Virus record (IMG/VR): IMGVR_UViG_3300049001_000032
Location: 1-48,321 of that record
DNA: 48,321 nucleotides
Direction: 5' to 3' (one strand)
From: a virus
Part shown: positions 26,101 to 33,915 of the stretch, piece after piece
How positions within the stretch are numbered: the stretch's first letter is position 1
Layout: the number at the start of each line of letters is the position of its first letter
The notes under the pieces: model-generated
Databases searched by the model: none
What the model was told of the DNA's origin: nothing
What the model saw: only the letters and a program-made list of their open reading frames with translations
Program-made: the position numbers and the translations under genes

Positions 26101-28412
26101 GCGCAGAAGCTTCCCGCATCTTCCGTGCTATCGCCGGGCGCGAGGCTTTTATCAAAGAGACCTTGGGGCAGCGCTATCGAAGCTTTGAAGATTTAGTTCC
26201 CGCGACGCACAGCGTCTGGCAGCCTGAAAAGGGAAACCATTTCTTCATGTCGCCAACAGTTGAAGAGAGCGCGCTTGATGAGGTGCTCGCCGGTGATCGG
26301 GAACTTCAATCTGAAGACGTGCGACAGATGTTGACTGTCGGCGGCAAGCGAGAGCAATGGGTGATCCCGTCAGAACTGGCGCGCACGCTCGACGAATTCA
26401 ACCCGCCGCGCGAGGAGAACCCGTTTGCGCGCTTGATGGAAGGCGCGCAGACTACGTGGAAGCAGTGGACGCTTCTGAACCCCTTAAGGGTGCTGCGCTA
26501 CAACGTCAATAATCTTTCGGGTGACGTGGACATCGCCCTCGCTTACGATCCGCGCATTATGAAGGGTTACGTGAAGGCGGCGCGCGATATGTGGGCCTAC
26601 CAGATCAAGAACAAAGGAAGCGCGAAACTTAAGAGTGAGCTTCAGGATGCCATCAAGCGCGGCGTGGTTGATTCCGGCCTCTCCATCTCCGAAATTCCCG
26701 ACATCAATAAAGAAGGCGCATTCCAGCTTTTGACCGAGCGCCGCGCCGGAGTCCTGGCGCGAGGTGTGCGCTCATACTGGAACGGCGTCAAGAATTTTAC
26801 CAACTGGCGAGAAAACATTTTGCGCCTGGCGGCCTACCGCTATTTCCAGGGAGAGATCGCGAAGGGCAAAAAGGTGTACGGAGCCTCGACGCGCTCACAG
26901 GTGGATGCGATTCGTGACCCGCAGGATCGGGCGGCGAAACTCGCTCGCGAGTTGATCGGCGATTACGGCAACGTGTCGGTTGCCGGTCGCTGGATTCGCA
27001 GGCACATGATTCCCTTCTACTCGTGGATTGAGATCAATGCTCCTCGCTACGCGCGCATGCTCCGAAATCTCCCGGATGAGGGGCGCAAGGGGGCCGCCGC
27101 GCGGGGAGCTGCTGTTCTTGCCGGACGCACGGCTGTGAATGCTGGCAAGTTTGCACTGAAAGCGCATCTGCTTTACCTGCTCGTGCAGGCTTTCAATTAT
27201 ACTGTCTTCCCCGATGATGAAAAGAAGCTTCGAGGCGAGGGGCGGCGTAATGAATTAATCTTGGGGCGCGACGACCAGGGAGAGATTAGAACGCTGCCCA
27301 TTAAGGGCGCTCTCTCGGATGCTTTGGAATGGTTCAACTTCGACGATTACCCGTCGGATATTCAGGACATCCTTACAGGCAAGGCTGATTTTCTCGACAA
27401 GGCCGCTGAAGCGGTGAAAGCGCCCGTGGAGAAAATTATCAACTCGGCAAACCCATTTGCGAAGACGATCCTTGAGACCACTTTGGGGAGAAGCGCCTAC
27501 CCGCACATCTTTGAAGATGGTAAGAGCTTTAATTTTGCTGCACGTCCTATTCGAGACCGCGCGCAATATGCGGCGAAATCGTTTTCCGTCGAGCCGCTTT
27601 ACAATCTGTACCGGAGAGTGACGGGCAAGCCGCCCTATCCGTCCAGGCCCGCGGGGAAAAATCCAGCGATGAACCTGCTTGATTCCCTGCTGCTCTATAA
27701 GACCGATCCGGGCGAGGCGGCTTACATGCAGATGCGCGGAGTTGTTTCCGATTATGCGAAGGCTCAAGGGAAAGAGACGGCTGGCAGCGATCCAAGCGAA
27801 AAATCAAACGCGGTTTTTTATTTCAAACTGGCGACTCGCTGGGGTGATGATGTGGCCGCTGCCAAGTGGCTTGATGAATATCGTCGCCTGGGTGGAACTG
27901 ATAAAGGCTTGGATCAAAGTGTGAAGGTTGCGCATCCACTTGGACAACTCGCCAAGAAGGATTGGCGCACTTTCATAGATCAACTCCCTGCGAAGGATCG
28001 TCAGACGCTCGATGAGGCGCTTGCGTGGTATTCAAAGAGCTACGGCGAGCTGTCGGACAATGCGAACCTGAAGCCGGATTACCGGTTGAGTCGTGAGGAG
28101 GTCGAGCACAACCGGCGAGTTGATGAGAAAGCAGAAGAGTTTCATAAGATAGTGAACGATGCAGAAGGTTTGACTGACAAGCGCAAGAAATTGCTGCTTG
28201 CGGATATTACGCGCAGACTCACGCGCGCGAAATTGAACCCAGATAAGGAAGAGCGCGATTTGAAGAGCGCACGCGAGCGCTTCGACGATACGGCAAAGGG
28301 GATCGAGGAGGACTTACGGTCGAAGATTAAAGATGCTCAGGCCGACAGCTCGGACGAAGCTAAAGAGAAGGGATTTGTGCTAAAGCCGAGAAGGAAGATT
28401 GTGGAACAATAA
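14175..28412 (+). CDS. Giant polyvalent protein (transglycosylase, ART, ParB-like, helicase, methylase), 4745 aa
   Basis: One continuous 4745-residue reading frame. Residues ~45-165: lysozyme-like transglycosylase (GLES, E57 catalytic candidate). ~468-552: GNIDL...RPVV / IPTVSDDG module typical of phage ejected proteins. ~915: hydrophobic segment. ~1372-1485: ADP-ribosyltransferase-like ([16 protein letters not shown]). ~1915-2160: ddrB-like ParB domain ([10 protein letters not shown] at 1992). ~2600-3170: SF2 helicase of strawberry-notch type (GTGTGKT 2650, DESH 2737, FLSATPF 2839, [10 protein letters not shown] 3146). ~3270-3390: N6-adenine methylase (EPSAGHG 3288, NPPF 3347). ~3520: LPD-like [11 protein letters not shown]. 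~4090-4500: long C-terminal domain with a membrane helix near 4329. This is the polyvalent type thought to enter the cell with the DNA and counter defences. The ATG has no Shine-Dalgarno. Confidence 0.85.
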   Translation: MLDPFDQDKKKKAPSPQDDEGVRDKVYRLGRSLISQDGKREIPDDVIDEYMKVTGLESGHKQTYGDGSLVTGRRNKNTRERAVGFSQALPSTIRQYKHPDGRTYDPANEEDNILGGLRYLNDGVKASKGDADGARIWYFGGPGPHSHYMQTGQVPKGSDSNGTTFGDYLKSTGGGSRRRIGQATADTFSEDLSQNRYFNLVAGEEDNQSNRYFDLISKDSALTPASPRGRRGRAEIHRQSYMHKRNEDGSVSSYDEAGQLVGTGKAGRERPYGVVPAPESDTEIPDVSGNRYMQAAQMAENAVDTGGSAAPDATPVNDEPSSQPSTPPEASLEGQQSAGNDIQGTLPTNLPTNTLRVPVKAGMSQIDILRAGLQMKARARGLDDKGAESYANEIAGKIVASGGDPSLLGADQKSKVGDAALNNIYTHGYADLSFNDPAYDQALEEKLKLSAAPAAQANSVIKGLIEPGNIDLMHRPVVKNADGSISTVRSVSVNMDGREILIPTVSDDGKILSNQDAIQQYIRTGKHLGIFDNPDDATAYAQQLHQEQEKLYAPTSSLQPQLNSEGQPFDEFTSPTADERAAIERGQQLPNAIDIVSNEAVALNQKRRARQAEHIKREQAIRRQVERARAQANTRTADPDDPDELVPGLNIAESGREANLKLRDATAASISDFVRNIVGRVDAARERVRQQVLNEQHEAYNSPGPFTPMSAADIDEEVNRRVRAGQIPPPQMSLADLKHQDDENLRASSVSALAPGEFVEAQRRADDEWRYEESVRGILRDQARLASEHPRAREKTLDNLLNRHPELRKLPPEELASKVNDISDLESDPWFIRNVRQGAWSGAASIVKDISNVIDIFNGADTLTNVRDTLRQKAKGEASTVQLSRELHPDEEGTASELGRGLGNLAFAEGPKLYLTAGLEGAQLPVLGVISAEDRGPAEVLKGAVMGYLYHKGMGITHRLGKIGNALIWTAIPAVESKVENPNQSWGKAIAGALPMGALSALGGGKEEQAEVIDSEGRKRDATVRDLDGINNGDLQVVQPKTDTLTPETVPDDNKLKLDVEPGNRIIENGKPTGKMFDAEGTIVPFKETTTEPETVVAPSDKQITPAQKGQASNKKEAKPVESKKADMMSDSELIAEGEAIRTNIERELNESVTLVSGEVHEKGITYFYKTGSGKKIERIVLDETRGNEPSRGEENISPLPENQKAESDEKAVDPQIQRDINQENVIATQSGQEEPSEETAGKEMVKPLRKLGYTDQGYIVHAMAKNVAEKILADGIREDEFHRISELVGKREGISPLRQVNEYAEAGERAILRGERVPDMSEEPLDKKQIDARTAEDLLQLPETQKRLENTTDDISGLVERFHAKTKNYQPNVFYHATGGLGEAGVGRGLYVGRDREALNNFYNMDGGKVEAYEGKPRFLDLTDFDALENFEREAEQKFGKLADNDQVRKLALERGFDGIRYYDPETTGEEFVVYNQKSLKKATSKPPGQLSGFADESILRNALDVNGEQPALFKAINSIPEIKKGILKELGSGARVVGQHNSGTGMPHAGAWEFRAANGDSIFVDQAFAGEKLSDTGAKFIGENEGKPYVEGVYVSRETPSPATKGLPSEIKNQNGSARLEGLRYVKSLKSGHIRAYAEKYLNSLLDGSTAPSDNALAFKTAKDVRSNLDKIVSEQKAKDEHIRIIDANALGAGISSDSNRNAPGELRENDGSRNKSTAAPERTSETSENKAREPEEKPTLAERIARRLQEEHKQSESEKQAAQSDRAPEVKGQLDQIQERKKAVFDKLNKLADERSRKLSSIPLPSLEEIETVAELTQLYIDEGLTKFKEAAHRFVEDFGEKAHLFGRAFEIAWEELKADGAAIDDAGKWGNAPFENEKPVEAKPVAQVSEIPESQKTGESYKAKTEDGTTVQVHPAVLDRSQILTSFDEGYPEVWQPRDRSRAASREQIGRMAAKLDPEFLDDSPKAGDGRPLVVPVEVEGETKYAVISGNGRTAAIDEAYDAANESAEKYREFVKGKDADAASTGKPVYVGIISDAKSLDLPKFAQEANSSSVARMGAAEQAKTDSENITPQLMAKFYPTDDGQINTAANREFTRDFIEHVAGASERGELLTLDGRLSIEGIKRVRNAVFAKAYGSTPEGLTALAKLAEDPENNVRSITMALLHKAGRFAELREAIKDGSRYDLDITNDLVLAMRKLSALREDGKTVDEYLKQMGLFGSEFDDFQKRVLTVLDENKRSTRAINEILDNYLRGANEAGDPRQGGFFTSTKPEKSALFEASVKEATLGTGDQTGLFDEGEKTGGAGERLPLPDQAVEEERQQDLPADGTENGSTREIAPAAAQSTNAAKAVTHLLSKLGILNEANAPGEFYRTIKNPPYLDLVLERHGDRLYVTHWIKEDGYSRIDSEMAWDVTPDGELRLAETAVRGPQGEVRGLDKRFATMFAKNLLDQGFARGEVIRGDLSAEHLGGNLEPDSKDRRSEGDTLGVRPEVPGTQPGQADGSLSSGSRPVGEDGDGPGRGDGLPGDSAASRGQASDQLLAEESPGDEENFPGSELDSAGGDDRVTSVSSDHTPAERVRESATSPEQLAQKREAQTHAEKIKIKVGDQENIRATLPFLLPEQQSDVVFAESRLIKEPDGYGVMFTNGTGTGKTFTGLGLVKRFERQGKENILIAAPTDKIIKDWIRSAKNLNLEINQLDDTSSNGESGIVITSYANLAANDSLAERAWDLVVADESHYLGSNAEGRDTGALDALRAITLHPDGKYRRAKMMLRELYDAEEKAWRDKAAFEASDDKERAKAADEKARALRAEIDEKSKPIYQEVENASPDDRTRVAFLSATPFAYRKSVKYAQGYLFDWNEGHDLNRSRGYNEPSPEEAFFVQHFGYRMRYNKLTEPDAQVNTDLMEQQFNKHLKDKGVLSGRSLEVPVDYSRKFVLVNDAVGRKIDDGLDFLLNNEEGKYRPLYDQLKENFKYHNRMFLLEALKARHAVDLVRKQLEMGRKVVVFHDFNKGGGFHPFEFRRTGENVTQYRDGQSETVNINDLIDDFNRERPDLVQMDFSNLKSPIETFREAFGDKALFFNGTIPKRERAANADLFNADGSGHDLLVVQSDAGREGISLHDTTGKHQRVLLNLGMPVKPTASTQIEGRTYRLGNMTDSPFLYFNTGTNFERWTFASKIAERASTAENLALGEDARALKQSFIDSFEDADPNYRPSVDEGKGGKERDRANWQEISAFERAKTYYFGQLKKTSRNKAKEGIDYFATPEPLGLKMVEWAGIRPNDKVLEPSAGHGAIARYFPEHSDRVMIEPSFELGTRAALHSGARLVSDNFENHHIVNKYDAIVMNPPFGVGGKTAIEHLEKATLHLRDGGRIVALLPEGAMAEKRLERFLDENPVAKQVYKLADIKLPRVTFERAGTSVASHVIVLEKHTDPERANSIYERNRDFTDASTINDFFDRIENLDMPERVPVPETEEARAPESSMFKAEEFMHTRDRGAKMYVANPVEHLGDQFSEAIRLAKKHGGWYSKFKQSGAIPGFLFKSDQARNDFMSEAETRFRKEEPEKATGTYGKPFDESTTEMHTEMHAGVPFLRSLFSPRERVDSVSTPDALKSDFEEVERRWREAKGATSPSIFQKAREGLAGIYRSFKRSDIHINPNQSKEMAAISDVLRQYKSTPAWAKAVAFDKILEVTENLGKKRLDIFTRMVALPDIIRDIEEGKYTDPDTNEMREMPFGYQSKEEVEQDLAKFQKLVDANPAIGDALKRRSQFVRGLTEELVRHELLDPKVLEDGRYYHRQVMKYLNGDDQYLGTGSRDVRVHRKGFQKARAGGGDFNTAYQEAEYEWTSQALSLIARKETLDRLQELSDIKDSLVRRAKAFNLKAIVEHGGEAAEEALANFSREIGKATLSLYEKAEEGELKPVGGRFDDLLESLEQGIEENNALNADRDAKEKEPFRFQHEDWFKFLSHLIENKLEGSAEASRIFRAIAGREAFIKETLGQRYRSFEDLVPATHSVWQPEKGNHFFMSPTVEESALDEVLAGDRELQSEDVRQMLTVGGKREQWVIPSELARTLDEFNPPREENPFARLMEGAQTTWKQWTLLNPLRVLRYNVNNLSGDVDIALAYDPRIMKGYVKAARDMWAYQIKNKGSAKLKSELQDAIKRGVVDSGLSISEIPDINKEGAFQLLTERRAGVLARGVRSYWNGVKNFTNWRENILRLAAYRYFQGEIAKGKKVYGASTRSQVDAIRDPQDRAAKLARELIGDYGNVSVAGRWIRRHMIPFYSWIEINAPRYARMLRNLPDEGRKGAAARGAAVLAGRTAVNAGKFALKAHLLYLLVQAFNYTVFPDDEKKLRGEGRRNELILGRDDQGEIRTLPIKGALSDALEWFNFDDYPSDIQDILTGKADFLDKAAEAVKAPVEKIINSANPFAKTILETTLGRSAYPHIFEDGKSFNFAARPIRDRAQYAAKSFSVEPLYNLYRRVTGKPPYPSRPAGKNPAMNLLDSLLLYKTDPGEAAYMQMRGVVSDYAKAQGKETAGSDPSEKSNAVFYFKLATRWGDDVAAAKWLDEYRRLGGTDKGLDQSVKVAHPLGQLAKKDWRTFIDQLPAKDRQTLDEALAWYSKSYGELSDNANLKPDYRLSREEVEHNRRVDEKAEEFHKIVNDAEGLTDKRKKLLLADITRRLTRAKLNPDKEERDLKSARERFDDTAKGIEEDLRSKIKDAQADSSDEAKEKGFVLKPRRKIVEQ
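21574..21948 (+). CDS. Candidate overprinted gene inside the giant gene, 124 aa
   Basis: A GTG start preceded at seven bases by GAGGAG opens a 124-codon frame in a different phase from the giant gene. The product ([20 protein letters not shown]..., ending [11 protein letters not shown]) has normal amino-acid variety, amphipathic helices and a tryptophan-containing core. Over the same bases, the giant protein is a disordered Gly/Ser/Asp/Glu-rich linker between the ParB-like and helicase domains. This is what is expected if the second frame is the constrained one. It is not recognised as any family. Translation is inferred. Confidence 0.6.
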   Translation: MLNISAEIWNQIARIGAQRGILSAFGQKFLGLNQDKLTVAYQAEADRLEKMGTDPDVVTAYLEIAPHLADRRAISFWLKNHQGMRRTFPEVNSIQQAVMIESQAYHLTTRQQSELENLLQALNN

Positions 28413-28561
28413 TATAATAACGGCTGATGTGGAATTAAAAAGCTTAGGAAATCGAAGCAATTTTTGCTCTGAACGGGTAAATTGATCGCTTGCTGTCTCG
28501 CTAAGCCCTTTGTTTTCAATTGGCGTGTTTTTAATTCCACATCAGCCGTTATTATATTATT
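28408..28561 (+). repeat. 34-bp perfect inverted repeat with 86-base structured spacer
   Basis: Arms at 28408-28441 and 28528-28561 are exact reverse complements, one side starting within the last codons of the giant gene and the other ending just before the stop of the minus-strand gene. The spacer contains further pairing (GCTTAG/CTAAGC and AGCAA/TTGCT). It probably ends transcription from both sides, but the long spacer is odd for a terminator. A small inserted element or structured RNA are alternatives. Confidence 0.85.
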
Positions 28562-28564
28562 ATA

Positions 28565-28915
28565 TCAGCTAAATTCAACATACACGTCCGGGTGCTTTTC
28601 CAGCCAGTCAACCATCTCGTTAAAGATATTAAACCCCTCCTCATCAGGTTCAAGCATACCTTCCGCTTTCAGTTTTTCACGGAACGCAGCAAAATCTGTT
28701 GGGCGAACGACGCCAATATCATCGCAGAAGTAGTTATGCTTATCACCTTCAGGGCAAGAACATGTTCTGTGATGCTCATAAGGGACATCATAAATTAAAC
28801 TAACGAAGAGGCCCCGCCTTGTGAACCGCATCGTGTATTCTTCAGGCACGTCACCAGCCCACTTGGTCTTAAACTTATCGCCGGTCAAACGATACCAGCC
28901 AATATCCATTCCCAT
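28565..28915 (-). CDS. Hypothetical protein, 116 aa (minus-strand cassette)
   Basis: 116 residues starting MGMDIGWYRLTGDKF. CSCPEGDKHNYFC in the middle could bind a metal; the C-terminus is helical and acidic. The start is uncertain: ATG at 28915 lies right after the stop of the upstream 59-residue gene, with GAGG about 15 bases before it; a TTG at 28942 would overlap that gene. The DNA is visibly richer in A/T than the flanking genes, suggesting later acquisition. The function is unknown. Confidence 0.6.
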   Translation of the reverse strand: MGMDIGWYRLTGDKFKTKWAGDVPEEYTMRFTRRGLFVSLIYDVPYEHHRTCSCPEGDKHNYFCDDIGVVRPTDFAAFREKLKAEGMLEPDEEGFNIFNEMVDWLEKHPDVYVEFS

Positions 28916-28919
28916 AAAT

Positions 28920-29099
28920 TTATTTGTAATCCTCAGTTTCAAGTAATATATAGCTTGATTTACAACTCAAAAGAGTTCGAGTCCATATCTCAAAACCTCC
29001 TTGAATAAACGGCAAATCTATAACGTGATACCAGACACCGCCTGTTAGTCTTCGATACCATTTAAATCTGCTGAAAAACACATCCAGGAATTTAGTCAT
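28920..29099 (-). CDS. Small protein, 59 aa (minus-strand cassette)
   Basis: A 59-codon frame beginning MTKFLDVFFSRFKWYRRLTG, rich in aromatic residues (VWYHVIDLPFIQGGFEIW) and ending LLETEDYK. It fits between the genes on either side on the same strand, and its composition looks like real protein. Its ribosome binding site is weak. The YRRLTG segment recalls WYRLTG at the start of the next gene, but the similarity is too short to claim duplication. The function is unknown. Confidence 0.55.
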   Translation of the reverse strand: MTKFLDVFFSRFKWYRRLTGGVWYHVIDLPFIQGGFEIWTRTLLSCKSSYILLETEDYK

Positions 29100-29123
29100 A
29101 CATTTTTATCTTCAGAGATAAAT

Positions 29124-29501
29124 TTAACGGAGGAAACGCGGTAAGTCCGTCTGATCACCTTTGCCTCTCAAATTATTAATCCACCGGTGCATCTCATGCG
29201 TCTCGCCGTATTTTATCTTTTCCTGGTCTGATGATTTATCCCAATCAGTAAAGAATTTCTGCGCGCTCGTGATCTGTTCGTCCCAGCATGCTTGCGCGCT
29301 CTTCTGCGGCGCATTCTCTATGCACGTGTGAAAGGCATGAATGGCGAAGCCCTCGATGGTTGCTTCCATGCGTCCCTCAATCCATCCAAGCTTATAAGCA
29401 TCGGTCGCTCTGATATTTTGAACGCCCGATTGTTGTCCATTAGCAAAAGCTAATATAAGTGTGGCCGAAATGAGCAATATGATTGCTCCGATTGTTTTCA
29501 T
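29124..29501 (-). CDS. Secreted hypothetical protein, 125 aa
   Basis: 125 residues with a signal peptide (MKTIGAIILLISATLILAFANG) and a mature helical domain containing two cysteines (HTCIENAPQKSAQACW) that could form a disulfide in the periplasm. GGAGG lies seven bases before the ATG. It is the first gene of the three-gene minus-strand cassette. Its start is only 27 bases from that of the divergent KTSC gene. An exported moron product (superinfection or envelope effect) is plausible but unproven. Confidence 0.65.
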   Translation of the reverse strand: MKTIGAIILLISATLILAFANGQQSGVQNIRATDAYKLGWIEGRMEATIEGFAIHAFHTCIENAPQKSAQACWDEQITSAQKFFTDWDKSSDQEKIKYGETHEMHRWINNLRGKGDQTDLPRFLR

Positions 29502-29528
29502 TTGAAGCCTCCAGAGGAAGAAACTCGA

Positions 29529-29771
29529 ATGCTAGAAACTCAGCAGCTAAAGGAAGTTACTCGCAAAGCCACACCGGAATCAAGCAACGTCGTCGCACAC
29601 GGGTATCACCCGGAGACTCAGACGATGGTAATTGAATTCAAAGGCGGGAGCCTGTATCACGCGCCCGGTGTCTCCCAGGAAGAGTATGACGCGCTGGATA
29701 ATGCGGAGTCGGTAGGACGCCACTTCCACCGTCACTTGAAAAGCAAATATCCTTTCCAGCGAGTCGAATAG
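29529..29771 (+). CDS. KTSC-domain protein
   Basis: 80 residues fitting the KTSC domain: VVAHGYHPETQTMVIEFKGGSLYHAPGV, then EEYDALDNAESVGRHFHRHLKSKYPFQ. This small domain occurs in bacterial and phage proteins, sometimes beside lysyl-tRNA-synthetase-like parts, and its action is unclear; nucleic-acid binding is suspected. AGAGGAAG precedes the ATG. It opens the packaging gene cluster. Confidence 0.75.
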   Translation: MLETQQLKEVTRKATPESSNVVAHGYHPETQTMVIEFKGGSLYHAPGVSQEEYDALDNAESVGRHFHRHLKSKYPFQRVE

Positions 29772-29781
29772 GATTTGAGCG

Positions 29782-30318
29782 ATGGCGGGAAAACGTGGGC
29801 GTAGCGGTCGAAAGAAAAAGACCCAGCCGAAAAAAGAAGTGGAGACCTCACAGCCGGTCGAAGTAAAGCAGCCGGAGCCGGGCCGCGACGAGACGGGTAA
29901 ATTCGCGCCGGGCAATCCCTTTGGCTTTCAGCCCGGTCAATCCGGCAATCCAGCGGGTCGTCCGAAGATTCGCACTCTGACGGAGGCTTACAGGAAATAC
30001 CTGGCTGAGCCTCACCCCGACTATGCCGGATTATCGCGTGCAGAAGTCATCGCCATGCGTCAATGCGCAATCGCCGAGAGCGACGACAAGGGTTCGACTA
30101 ATGCCGCAAAGGAGATGGCCGACCGCACGGAAGGCAAGCCTCGTCAATCGGTTGAAATCCATGACCCGAATTTCAAAGCCAAGCAGGAATATTACGAACG
30201 ACTGATAGAAGCGATCACGCGCACAGCTTCACAAAGTAACCTCACCTACTCCCGCATGGAAGTGATTGAGCGCATTGCAACCTACAAACCAGAAATCCTC
30301 AGCTTCCTCGATCACTGA
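29782..30318 (+). CDS. Putative terminase small subunit (DUF5681 type)
   Basis: 178 residues. A basic low-complexity start is followed by GNPFGFQPGQSGNPAGRPKIRT (residues ~44-66), the DUF5681 signature found in proteins just before terminase large subunits. A helical part follows (TNAAKEMADRTEGKPRQ), and the C-terminus is a coiled helix. It overlaps the large-subunit gene by 53 bases. The DNA-recognition role in packaging comes from the family and the position. Confidence 0.7.
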   Translation: MAGKRGRSGRKKKTQPKKEVETSQPVEVKQPEPGRDETGKFAPGNPFGFQPGQSGNPAGRPKIRTLTEAYRKYLAEPHPDYAGLSRAEVIAMRQCAIAESDDKGSTNAAKEMADRTEGKPRQSVEIHDPNFKAKQEYYERLIEAITRTASQSNLTYSRMEVIERIATYKPEILSFLDH

Positions 30319-32398
30319 CGGCCCACCGCCTCCTTTCCCTGATTTCCTCGACGAAGTAATCCAGCGCGAGTTGTCAATCTTCGACGCCTTAACCGGCGAA
30401 GAACTCATTTTAGGCAAGACGCCGCAGCAGGAAAAGATCGAGACCGACTGGCGCACGTGGCTGGACGCACAGTTTAAGGGAAAGCTCTTCGCCGGATTCG
30501 CGCCTCATCACGAGCGGTTCTGGGATTGGGTCTGGGACATCAAGCGCGGCGTCAGGTCTCGCCCTTTCGTCGCGATCTGGCCGCGCGGCGGCGCTAAATC
30601 CACCTCGGTCGAGATGGCTTGCGCGCTCGTGGGCTGTACGGGCAAGCGCAAGCATATCTGGTACATCTGCGAGACGCAGGAGCAGGCCGATCAGCACGTC
30701 GCCAATATCGGGGCCATGCTCGAATCGCCGGAATTCGCCCGCCTCTACCCGGAACACTCCCGCCCGCTCCTGAACCAGATGGGCATGTCGCGCGGCTGGA
30801 AAGCGAACCTGCTGCGCACGTCCGGGGGCCTCACCATTCTTGCTATCGGCTTGAGAGCTGCCAAGCGCGGTTTCAAGACGGATTTTCAGCGACCCGACCT
30901 TTTCATCCTCGACGACGTGGACGCGCGCCACGACAGCCCGGAAATGACGGCCAAGAAAGTAGAGATGATCACGGAGTCGCTTTTGCCATCAGGCTCCGGC
31001 GATTTCACGGTGCTGGCTGTTCAGAACCTCATCCATAAAAACTCTATCTTCTCGCAGCTCGCCAGGACGCCGCGACAGGGCGGCGCAGACTGGCTTTCGG
31101 ATCGCATCATCTCAGGACCCGTTAAAGCTCTGAATAATTTTCGATATGAGCGCATCCCGGATGATACGGAAGATGAACGTCTCGAATCGGCTGAGACGGC
31201 GGACGGCTGCCGCTGGAGAATTATTTCAGGCACGCCCACCTGGTCAGGCATGGACGAGGATGAGTGCTACAACAAGATCAAGACCTACGGCATCCAGGGT
31301 TTTCTTCGTGAGTGCCAGCACGAAGTAGACATACCACTGAAAGGCGCTCTCTTCCCGGAATTCGACGAACTGTTTCACGTCGTTACCGAGTCGGAGATGA
31401 TTGAGTTCTTCGGCGAGTTGGTGCAGGACGAAAAAGGCGAGTTCACGATTCCTTTCCAATGGAGCTTGGCGCGCACGCAGGATTGGGGAGCGACACCAGG
31501 CCACCCGTGCGTCACTCTCTATGGTGCGCGGCCATACCAGGGACACCCGCTCAATGATTGCGCCTTCATCTACCGCGAGATCGTCTTGCCGGAGTTTCCG
31601 CTTCAAGAAGATTCCAATATTCTCATCAGCCCGAAGCGCGTCAAGCAGGCGATGTTCGACGCTCAGAAGAAGTACGGCGAGCGCGGGAATATTGTCTCTG
31701 ATGAAGAGCCGCGCATCATCGTCTCAAAAATCGGTCACGAATCATCTCCGGCGCGCAATACCTACATCGAAGATCAAGGCGACGGGCTGGGCGTTGTCTT
31801 TTTCGACAAATCAGAGCCGAATCGCCAGGCCGGAATCCCCCAGATACAGAACTATCTTTCGATTGATTACTCGAAGCCTCATCCGTTCAGGAAATTCCCC
31901 AAAGGGTTCAAGCTGGATAAAAAGGATGTCTCAAATTTACGGATCATGGGTCGGCCCCGCATCTTCCTCGTCGTTAAGGATGAGCAGGGAGCGCTCTACG
32001 TAGACCCGGAAGGCCAGTTGAAGGTCAAGGACTGGAAGAACGCTGCCGGGCTTGCGCGCCTGCGCTGGGAGATTCCCAAGTACCGCAACCACGTGGACAC
32101 GCAAGGCAATGAAGCCCCCTTGCCGAAAAACAAGAAAGATGACGACGCGGTGGACGCGCTTAAGAACATGGCCGAGCACTTCTTCGCGCCGCTCAATGAA
32201 TTGACGCGCACGGACAAGATTGAGGCCCTATTACCGCAGAACTCGAAAATGGATAGCATCATGCAGTTGCCCGAAAATGAACGGGCGGGTGCGTTCGCCT
32301 CGCGGCAGCACCAGGTCAACAAGATTGAGAAGCAGATGGGGCCGAAAGTGTACGGGCGCGCAGCGCGTATGCGTAAGCAGATGAAGGACGGCAGATAG
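30266..32398 (+). CDS. Terminase large subunit
   Basis: 710 residues. ATPase half: Walker A WPRGGAKST (105-113), Walker B LFILDDVD (212-219). Nuclease half: QDWGATPGH with D406 and, near residue 640, DDDAVDALKNM, as in the RNaseH-like nuclease of packaging motors. It pumps DNA into the head through the portal and cuts it. The start is TTG 30266, after GGAAG and inside the small-subunit gene; later starts would still leave the ATPase intact. Both active centres look complete. Confidence 0.9.
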   Translation: MSALQPTNQKSSASSITDGPPPPFPDFLDEVIQRELSIFDALTGEELILGKTPQQEKIETDWRTWLDAQFKGKLFAGFAPHHERFWDWVWDIKRGVRSRPFVAIWPRGGAKSTSVEMACALVGCTGKRKHIWYICETQEQADQHVANIGAMLESPEFARLYPEHSRPLLNQMGMSRGWKANLLRTSGGLTILAIGLRAAKRGFKTDFQRPDLFILDDVDARHDSPEMTAKKVEMITESLLPSGSGDFTVLAVQNLIHKNSIFSQLARTPRQGGADWLSDRIISGPVKALNNFRYERIPDDTEDERLESAETADGCRWRIISGTPTWSGMDEDECYNKIKTYGIQGFLRECQHEVDIPLKGALFPEFDELFHVVTESEMIEFFGELVQDEKGEFTIPFQWSLARTQDWGATPGHPCVTLYGARPYQGHPLNDCAFIYREIVLPEFPLQEDSNILISPKRVKQAMFDAQKKYGERGNIVSDEEPRIIVSKIGHESSPARNTYIEDQGDGLGVVFFDKSEPNRQAGIPQIQNYLSIDYSKPHPFRKFPKGFKLDKKDVSNLRIMGRPRIFLVVKDEQGALYVDPEGQLKVKDWKNAAGLARLRWEIPKYRNHVDTQGNEAPLPKNKKDDDAVDALKNMAEHFFAPLNELTRTDKIEALLPQNSKMDSIMQLPENERAGAFASRQHQVNKIEKQMGPKVYGRAARMRKQMKDGR

Positions 32399-32497
32399 AT
32401 GTCAAAAGAAGCCATTGAATTTATTGAAACGGTCGCGCTGTTCATTCTTATAGGATTTCTTTTCTGGGTAGGTTCAAAGTATGGCGATAAATTATGA
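32399..32497 (+). CDS. Small membrane peptide, 32 aa
   Basis: 32 residues starting right after the terminase stop: MSKEAIEFIETVALFILIG, then FLFWVGSKYG, one clear membrane helix. It overlaps the next gene by 17 bases in a different frame. The ribosome binding site is weak. Possibly a lysis-related or membrane-acting micropeptide. Confidence 0.45.
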   Translation: MSKEAIEFIETVALFILIGFLFWVGSKYGDKL

Positions 32498-32870
32498 GGA
32501 ACTTGGAAAGCGTCTTGGTTACTTGCACAAAGCACAGGATGAATTCTTTGAAGACTTGAAACGGCATCTGCCCGTTCCACGCGTGAGCGATCAGATTATG
32601 GCGCTGGCGGGCGCGCGCGCGCCCTGGTTCAACGCGGCTCTCTGGGCGAGTGAGAATCTGGCCGAAAGGCTGCAAATGCTCGAAACACCGGGCGAGATGA
32701 TCCGGCGCGCTACCTTGATCGGTGAACAGGTTGAACATTTCACTTTCGCCGTGCTCGATCTTTCTCAAGAAATGGGACTCAGCTTTTTCGAGACCCTTCC
32801 CCTAGTTGTGCCGCGCAGGTACATCAACATGGCCGCTATCCCACCCGAAGCCAGTCCGATTTTCCAATGA
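32481..32870 (+). CDS. Hypothetical protein, 129 aa
   Basis: 129 residues, all helical in appearance (NYEELGKRLGYLHKAQDEFF at the start, aromatic-rich middle, PLVVPRRYIN near the end). It lies between terminase and portal genes. Its stop overlaps the next start (ATGA). A head or neck role is possible but unsupported by motif. Confidence 0.6.
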   Translation: MAINYEELGKRLGYLHKAQDEFFEDLKRHLPVPRVSDQIMALAGARAPWFNAALWASENLAERLQMLETPGEMIRRATLIGEQVEHFTFAVLDLSQEMGLSFFETLPLVVPRRYINMAAIPPEASPIFQ

Positions 32871-33340
32871 CATCTCTTTTCATCCTCACCCTCCTCATCG
32901 CAATTGTGCTGGCGGCCTTTCTCGCGCGCGCGCAAGGCAAACTTGCTGCGTCTGAAGCGCGCCACGTCGCGCGTGATGAAACGATAGCGATCCTCCAGGA
33001 CGACAAGCGCGCGGCCCAGGAGCAGACAAGTGATGTTCTTGAACGCTGTCTGGTCAAGAATTACGTTTATCCGCTCGCAGATAATTCCGCTTCAGGCGCA
33101 AGCAGTCCGCCTCAGACACGCATACCGCCGAAAGACGGTCGCCTGTATCGCCGCCACACGCTGGGACCTATCGAATCACGCATCGCGGATCAAAAAGCTG
33201 AAGAAGAGAGAGAGGAAGCGAAGTCAGCAGCAGTGCCCACGCGCGACGATGATAGCGCAGAGCTATCCCCAAATGATGAAGAGAGCCTGATGCTCGCCTT
33301 AGATAACGATAACCCACGCAAAGACCTGCCAGCGGATTAG
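32867..33340 (+). CDS. Membrane-anchored coiled-coil protein (spanin-like candidate)
   Basis: 157 residues. An N-terminal membrane helix (LFILTLLIAIVLAAFLARA) is followed by a coiled-coil-like helix, then a polar Pro/Ser-rich and acidic tail. This build resembles inner-membrane spanins (Rz type), but no embedded Rz1 lipoprotein with a lipobox was found in the overlapping frames. The ATG overlaps the previous stop. The spanin call is only a possibility. Confidence 0.5.
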   Translation: MTSLFILTLLIAIVLAAFLARAQGKLAASEARHVARDETIAILQDDKRAAQEQTSDVLERCLVKNYVYPLADNSASGASSPPQTRIPPKDGRLYRRHTLGPIESRIADQKAEEEREEAKSAAVPTRDDDSAELSPNDEESLMLALDNDNPRKDLPAD

Positions 33341-33348
33341 GAGTAGCG

Positions 33349-33909
33349 ATGACTGAGCGAGCAATCTATTTTCTCGACACCGAGTTTATGGAAGACGGGC
33401 GAAAGATTGATCTTTTGTCAATCGGAATCGTGGCGCTCGACGGGCGCACCTTTTATGCGCAACTCGCGGACGCGGATTGGAGCCTGGCAAGTGATTGGGT
33501 GACGAAGAATGTGCTGACTCACATGCAGCGTTGCTCATCCGGTCTCTTAAAGTTCGATCATCGTCATAAGTTCGATCCGTGCGTCGCGGTTGATTGCCCG
33601 TGGCGAACTCGCGACGAATTGCGAGATGACCTCCTGAAGTTCTTTAACCCGGAAGAGTTCGGCAAGCCTCAAATCTGGACTTACTACGGCGCATACGATT
33701 GGGTCGTCCTGTGTCAACTCTTCGGCCCGATGATAAAACTTCCGAAAGGCTGGCCGATGTACTCGATGGACATCAAGCAGCTCGCAGTCTACCTGGGCGA
33801 CCCTCAACTCCCATCGCAGGGTAAGGGTGAGCATCACGCCCTTGCTGATGCTCGTTGGAATCAGGGAGCCTGGGAATTCCTCACCAATCTAAAACGTGAA
33901 GGCAAGTAA
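33349..33909 (+). CDS. DEDDh 3'-5' exonuclease (Rv2179c-like)
   Basis: 186 residues. FLDTEFMEDG gives D10 and E12; YYGAYDW gives D117; HHALADA gives H162 and D167, completing a DEDDh active site. FLDTEF...IDLLSIGIVALDG matches the Rv2179c-like 3'-5' exoribonuclease family. Its place between terminase and portal genes is unusual; it may trim RNA or single-stranded DNA. It starts eight bases after the previous stop. Confidence 0.78.
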   Translation: MTERAIYFLDTEFMEDGRKIDLLSIGIVALDGRTFYAQLADADWSLASDWVTKNVLTHMQRCSSGLLKFDHRHKFDPCVAVDCPWRTRDELRDDLLKFFNPEEFGKPQIWTYYGAYDWVVLCQLFGPMIKLPKGWPMYSMDIKQLAVYLGDPQLPSQGKGEHHALADARWNQGAWEFLTNLKREGK

Positions 33910-33915
33910 TAGGTA

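Noticed and set aside
28960-28986. Eight-codon minus-strand frame after a perfect AAGGAGG
   Set aside because: The AAGGAGG lies inside the 59-residue gene, where it encodes Gln-Gly-Gly, so it is likely fortuitous.
31401-32003. 200-codon same-strand frame inside the terminase gene
   Set aside because: Ser/Arg-rich product, no ribosome binding site, and the terminase frame is clearly the coding one, with motifs on both sides.
32867-33340. Embedded Rz1-type outer-membrane spanin in an alternative frame
   Set aside because: No frame overlapping this gene shows a signal peptide ending in a lipobox cysteine.
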